A stretch of DNA of 64,000 nt from a virus. The stretch's first letter is position 1, and every line of letters starts with the position of its first letter. The stretch spans positions 1 to 64,000 of the IMG/VR virus record IMGVR_UViG_3300027749_003047. One strand, given 5' to 3'. A program made the translations under genes and the position numbers. The notes under the pieces were generated by a model. It made no database searches. It was not told where the DNA came from and saw only the letters and a program-made list of their open reading frames with translations. Below, piece by piece: positions 61,473 to 64,000 of this stretch.

Positions 61473-62163
61473 TTATATTTCTCGATGGTTTGTAGTCAGT
61501 TATTTGTAACACAACTCTCGGTGTATGACCTATGTTGCATGCTCCATGCCATTCGCCAGCATAGTCAAATTCATATACATCACCTTGTTTGTAGTCAGTT
61601 ATAACTTTATCACCTATGGTAAAAATATGCCCGGGCTGGTAATCGGTCCACGGCATCCAGTACTTGTGTATCTCTATTTCCGGCTTAGCTCTATCAACGT
61701 GGACTGGCATACGTTGTCCAGGATTCATTTTACTAAACCACCATGTTATGTGTTTGTCTTTATAATCTAAGAATGGTGGTGGATCTTTTAGTATATCAAA
61801 ACTAACATCAAATTTTTCTAGCAATCTAAAATACACACCCCATATGTCGTATCCTGAATTTCTATACATGTTATATTCATCATCGACTGGAAAGTCTGGA
61901 TCTAAATATGCAACGTGTGTTCTAGCATGTTTTACAACAGGATCAATTTCATCCATCTCTGACAGTTCTTTGACAAATTGCAAGTATTCTTCTTTAGTGT
62001 GTACTCGAGTTACATCTCCGCCTAGGTAGTCAAATAGTATTGGATTAAATCTTGCTTCATTTCTAAGACCGTGTTTAGGCATATCAAACCCCGGTTTGGA
62101 CATGACTTCCTCAATCCACTCGGGTTTGATCCAGTCTTTAAAATTTCCAATGTATTTTATCAT
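61456..62163 (-). CDS. 2OG-Fe(II) oxygenase-like protein, tandem paralogue 5
   Basis: 235 residues from ATG 62163 (the 5' extension starts with TTG inside the SGNH gene and does not align). MIKYIGNFKDWIKPEWIEEV, WWFSKMNPGQRMPVHVDRAK (HxD), YWMPWTDYQPGHIFTIGDK, TDYKQGDVYEFDYAGEWHGA and NIGHTPRVVLQITDYK. It has a long acidic insertion (about 40-105) before the core, which could change substrate binding. ATGA overlap with the SGNH gene. Confidence 0.77.
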   Translation of the reverse strand: MIKYIGNFKDWIKPEWIEEVMSKPGFDMPKHGLRNEARFNPILFDYLGGDVTRVHTKEEYLQFVKELSEMDEIDPVVKHARTHVAYLDPDFPVDDEYNMYRNSGYDIWGVYFRLLEKFDVSFDILKDPPPFLDYKDKHITWWFSKMNPGQRMPVHVDRAKPEIEIHKYWMPWTDYQPGHIFTIGDKVITDYKQGDVYEFDYAGEWHGACNIGHTPRVVLQITDYKPSRNINETSS

Positions 62164-62924
62164 GCTATCCAACGTTTACCAAAACTTTCATCTTCTATAT
62201 CATTACGTATTTGATTTTCATTTCCTAATTCAGAATATGTCTTGTACAGTTTTGTTTTTAATTTTTTAAAATCTGGAACAGAGTTGTTTACCAGCGCATC
62301 ATAATACATTTCTGCAAGTATGTAATGATTGACCTCGCTAAGGTGATTGTTCCTTGGATCACCTCCTACACGCAACATCCAGTCTATGCTTTCATCTCTT
62401 GATTTATCAAATTCGTCAAGGCTAGCATCTAATAAGAATCCTTGGCTTAATGTCCAGTCTTCCGGCACTTCTAACGGGCCAATATCCCATCCTCTAGATA
62501 ATACAGGCTTAGTAATTAAATGAGAGGTGTAGTGTGCCATCCCCCATATCCAGAGCTGTATTTGTTGTTGCAATATTTCTTCATCGTGAATATTTGTCAC
62601 ATGAAAGGCATACCCGTCTTTTTCTCTTTTGCTCAAGGAGTTCCAATAAGGACAATCTTTCCAAAACTCTGTCATTCCTGGTTTATTTTTATTAAGGAAC
62701 GCTCTAACTAGCGTCGACGTTTGAAAGATAACATAATCATCTTTTTTAAATTGATCTTTCATTAAAAATGATTGATACATTAACCATCCAATAGAGCTAC
62801 CACCTTCGGCTATGATTTTAACTTGTGCGTTTAATTTGTTGGAAAGAAGATTAGACCAAGCAACATGTTCGTCAGGGTCTCTACTAGTGCTAAAAGAATC
62901 TCCAAATATCCAAAGTGTTTTCAT
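62160..62924 (-). CDS. SGNH/GDSL-type hydrolase, second copy
   Basis: 254 residues. LWIFGDSFSTSRDPDEH (block I Ser), IIAEGGSSIGWLMY (block II), VIFQTSTLVRAFLN (block III, Asn replaced), and PRNNHLSEVNHYILAEMYY (catalytic His region). Resembles the first SGNH protein in position, next to an oxygenase paralogue, which suggests the two families act together. No signal peptide. Confidence 0.75.
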   Translation of the reverse strand: MKTLWIFGDSFSTSRDPDEHVAWSNLLSNKLNAQVKIIAEGGSSIGWLMYQSFLMKDQFKKDDYVIFQTSTLVRAFLNKNKPGMTEFWKDCPYWNSLSKREKDGYAFHVTNIHDEEILQQQIQLWIWGMAHYTSHLITKPVLSRGWDIGPLEVPEDWTLSQGFLLDASLDEFDKSRDESIDWMLRVGGDPRNNHLSEVNHYILAEMYYDALVNNSVPDFKKLKTKLYKTYSELGNENQIRNDIEDESFGKRWIA

Positions 62925-63505
62925 TTTATTTCTACGTCGGGTGTAAACCTTACAGCAAGTACTACCCTTGTGCTATCGCTATAGTTGTGTACTACGTGTG
63001 GGATATTTATTTGGACAATCGTTGGTCCTTTAATGAGTCTGGAATCTTTAAGATTTTTGGCACCAATCCATTTTGGCCTAATAACCTGCATTTCATCTGC
63101 TTTTAACGGTGAAGTTAAATCAGGGGGGTCTGTTCTTTCTTGATGTTCATAGTCACCATCATACCAGAGCATTTCAAAATTGTCGTAATTTTTAATTGGT
63201 ATGTTTAATGACCATTTTGACGAACCTAGTCGAGGAGGGTAAAAACCATCTATATGCTCTTTGAGAGTATTGTTAGCACATAGGCCGCCAAGCGCGGCAA
63301 ATTTTATTTTATGTTCTTTACCTGTGTAGTTACAGATATCTTCTAGTATGTTGTCTTCTAACCAGTCAAGTTCCTCATTACCTTGTTGAAAAATAATGAG
63401 CTCTTGACCGGTTATGTCGTCTGCAATGTATGACGAGTATCTTTGTTTTATCTTATCCCAGTTTTTTAAATTTAGAGAGTGATAAGACTTATTTGTACTC
63501 AACAA
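62921..63505 (-). CDS. Double-stranded beta-helix oxygenase-like protein (TTG start)
   Basis: 194 residues. NTLKEHIDGFYPPRLGSSKW (HxD), SLNIPIKNYDNFEMLWYDGD, and IPHVVHNYSDSTRVVLAVRF (distal His and Arg) give the 2OG-oxygenase facial triad, but the sequence is not a member of the tandem family. It starts with TTG at 63505: there is no ATG nearby and AGAGG stands 6 nt upstream. Overlaps the nitroreductase gene by 17 nt and the SGNH gene by 4 nt. Confidence 0.72.
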   Translation of the reverse strand: MLSTNKSYHSLNLKNWDKIKQRYSSYIADDITGQELIIFQQGNEELDWLEDNILEDICNYTGKEHKIKFAALGGLCANNTLKEHIDGFYPPRLGSSKWSLNIPIKNYDNFEMLWYDGDYEHQERTDPPDLTSPLKADEMQVIRPKWIGAKNLKDSRLIKGPTIVQINIPHVVHNYSDSTRVVLAVRFTPDVEIK

Positions 63506-64000
63506 CCGGAACCTCTTGCCTTGGGTTTGTTGGGAACACTATATCGTGGTCAGTTTGATGTAAGCGACGATTTACTTCGGGATCTTTAAATCCTACACCC
63601 ATAATAAGTAATGGTTCACCTTCTAAGTTTAATGCTTCTTTTAATTCAGAATGTTTAAAGCTAATACAGCATCCTGTTTTATATCCCAATAAACTAGAAA
63701 CTAAATTAAGGTATCCAGATGCGATTCCTAGTGCTGTTACTGTATCAAAGTCTTCTCCGCCATGTTCTACTGTTCTGCCATACGATGTATTAAAGATTCT
63801 TTTTTCTTTAAAATATTCTTCTGGGTTGAAATATTTTTCAAACACTACTACTAAATTAGCAAGTGTCTGTGGTTGGGTAGTATCTCCCATTTCGTAAAGA
63901 TGATCATCTTCTCTAGGATGTGGATCAACCATTTTGCCCTTCTCGGTATTTTTGTAAGGAGCACCGTGTGTACAAGCGTGAACTTTCTCAATAGTTTCAC
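63489..64000 (-). CDS. Nitroreductase family protein (5' end outside window)
   Basis: The frame is open to the right edge, so the N-terminus is missing; MVDPHPRE at 63932 is internal, preceded in frame by KVHACTHGAPYKNTEKGK. The visible 170 residues include HGGEDFDTVTALGIASGYLN, LLGYKTGCCISF and LEGEPLLIMGVGFKDPE, the C-terminal half of FMN-dependent nitroreductases. These reduce nitro groups, flavins or dehydrogenate azoline rings. It could supply reduced flavin to the halogenase, an idea only. Confidence 0.82.
   Translation of the reverse strand, partial: ETIEKVHACTHGAPYKNTEKGKMVDPHPREDDHLYEMGDTTQPQTLANLVVVFEKYFNPEEYFKEKRIFNTSYGRTVEHGGEDFDTVTALGIASGYLNLVSSLLGYKTGCCISFKHSELKEALNLEGEPLLIMGVGFKDPEVNRRLHQTDHDIVFPTNPRQEVPVVEYK

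Overview
This window is a piece of a large tailed-phage genome with T4-like organisation, from a lytic phage of a Gram-negative host, probably aquatic. The evidence is a 4416-codon tail-fibre-type protein, several fibre genes that share the N-terminal NDGTGD...NANF motif, exact copies of the T4 late promoter box TATAAATA 20-21 nt upstream of start codons, a gp30-like ATP-dependent DNA ligase, UvsE, a MazG-like protein, QueD, and long runs of ATGA/TAATG-overlapping genes on one strand. Signal-peptide lipoproteins and LPS-type sugar genes point to a Gram-negative host. No integrase, transposase or CRISPR array was seen.

Layout. 1-15.2 kb: virion/fibre block on the minus strand. Its outermost gene, cut by the left edge, encodes an animal-type haem peroxidase. 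It is followed by two short fibre genes, the giant fibre gene and an IscA-type Fe-S carrier. 15.5-18.4 kb: small genes including an Fe/Mn superoxide dismutase, a basic Lys/Ala/Pro-rich protein, UvsE, a membrane protein and QueD. 18.4-22.2 kb: two divergently transcribed fibre genes. 22.2-35.0 kb: a long minus-strand operon from DNA ligase through a radical SAM enzyme into a sugar-modification cassette (two glycosyltransferase-like proteins, an RmlC-like epimerase, three NAD-dependent epimerase/dehydratases and both halves of a TPP-dependent enzyme). 35.0-46.4 kb: compact early-type genes, including a HExxH protein, ClpP, peroxiredoxin, MazG-like, Bax-inhibitor-1-like, lipoproteins (one entericidin-like), an MBD4-like DNA glycosylase, a metallophosphoesterase, a second HExxH protein, translation initiation factor IF-1, and a tRNA at the end.

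46.4-64.0 kb is the most unusual part: a dense metabolic island. It holds three radical SAM enzymes (one with a B12-binding-type N-terminus), a methyltransferase, an AdoMet-decarboxylase-like protein, a class III aminotransferase, a glycine-amidinotransferase-like enzyme and a flavin-dependent halogenase. It also holds one stand-alone 2OG-Fe(II) oxygenase, five tandem paralogous 2OG-oxygenase-like proteins, a sixth distinct double-stranded beta-helix oxygenase-like protein, two SGNH hydrolases, a short SDR-like protein and a nitroreductase cut by the right edge. A late-promoter-driven virion-type gene sits inside it. The composition resembles a natural-product or post-translational-modification locus carried by a virus; the product cannot be read from the sequence.

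Regulation is unusually legible. Six near-perfect sigma70 promoters (TTGACA or TTGACC, 16-17 nt, TATAAT or TAAAAT) each head a minus-strand operon or the tRNA, and late TATAAATA boxes precede virion-type and other late genes. A second theme is redox protection: SOD, peroxiredoxin, haem peroxidase and an Fe-S carrier are spread over the window.
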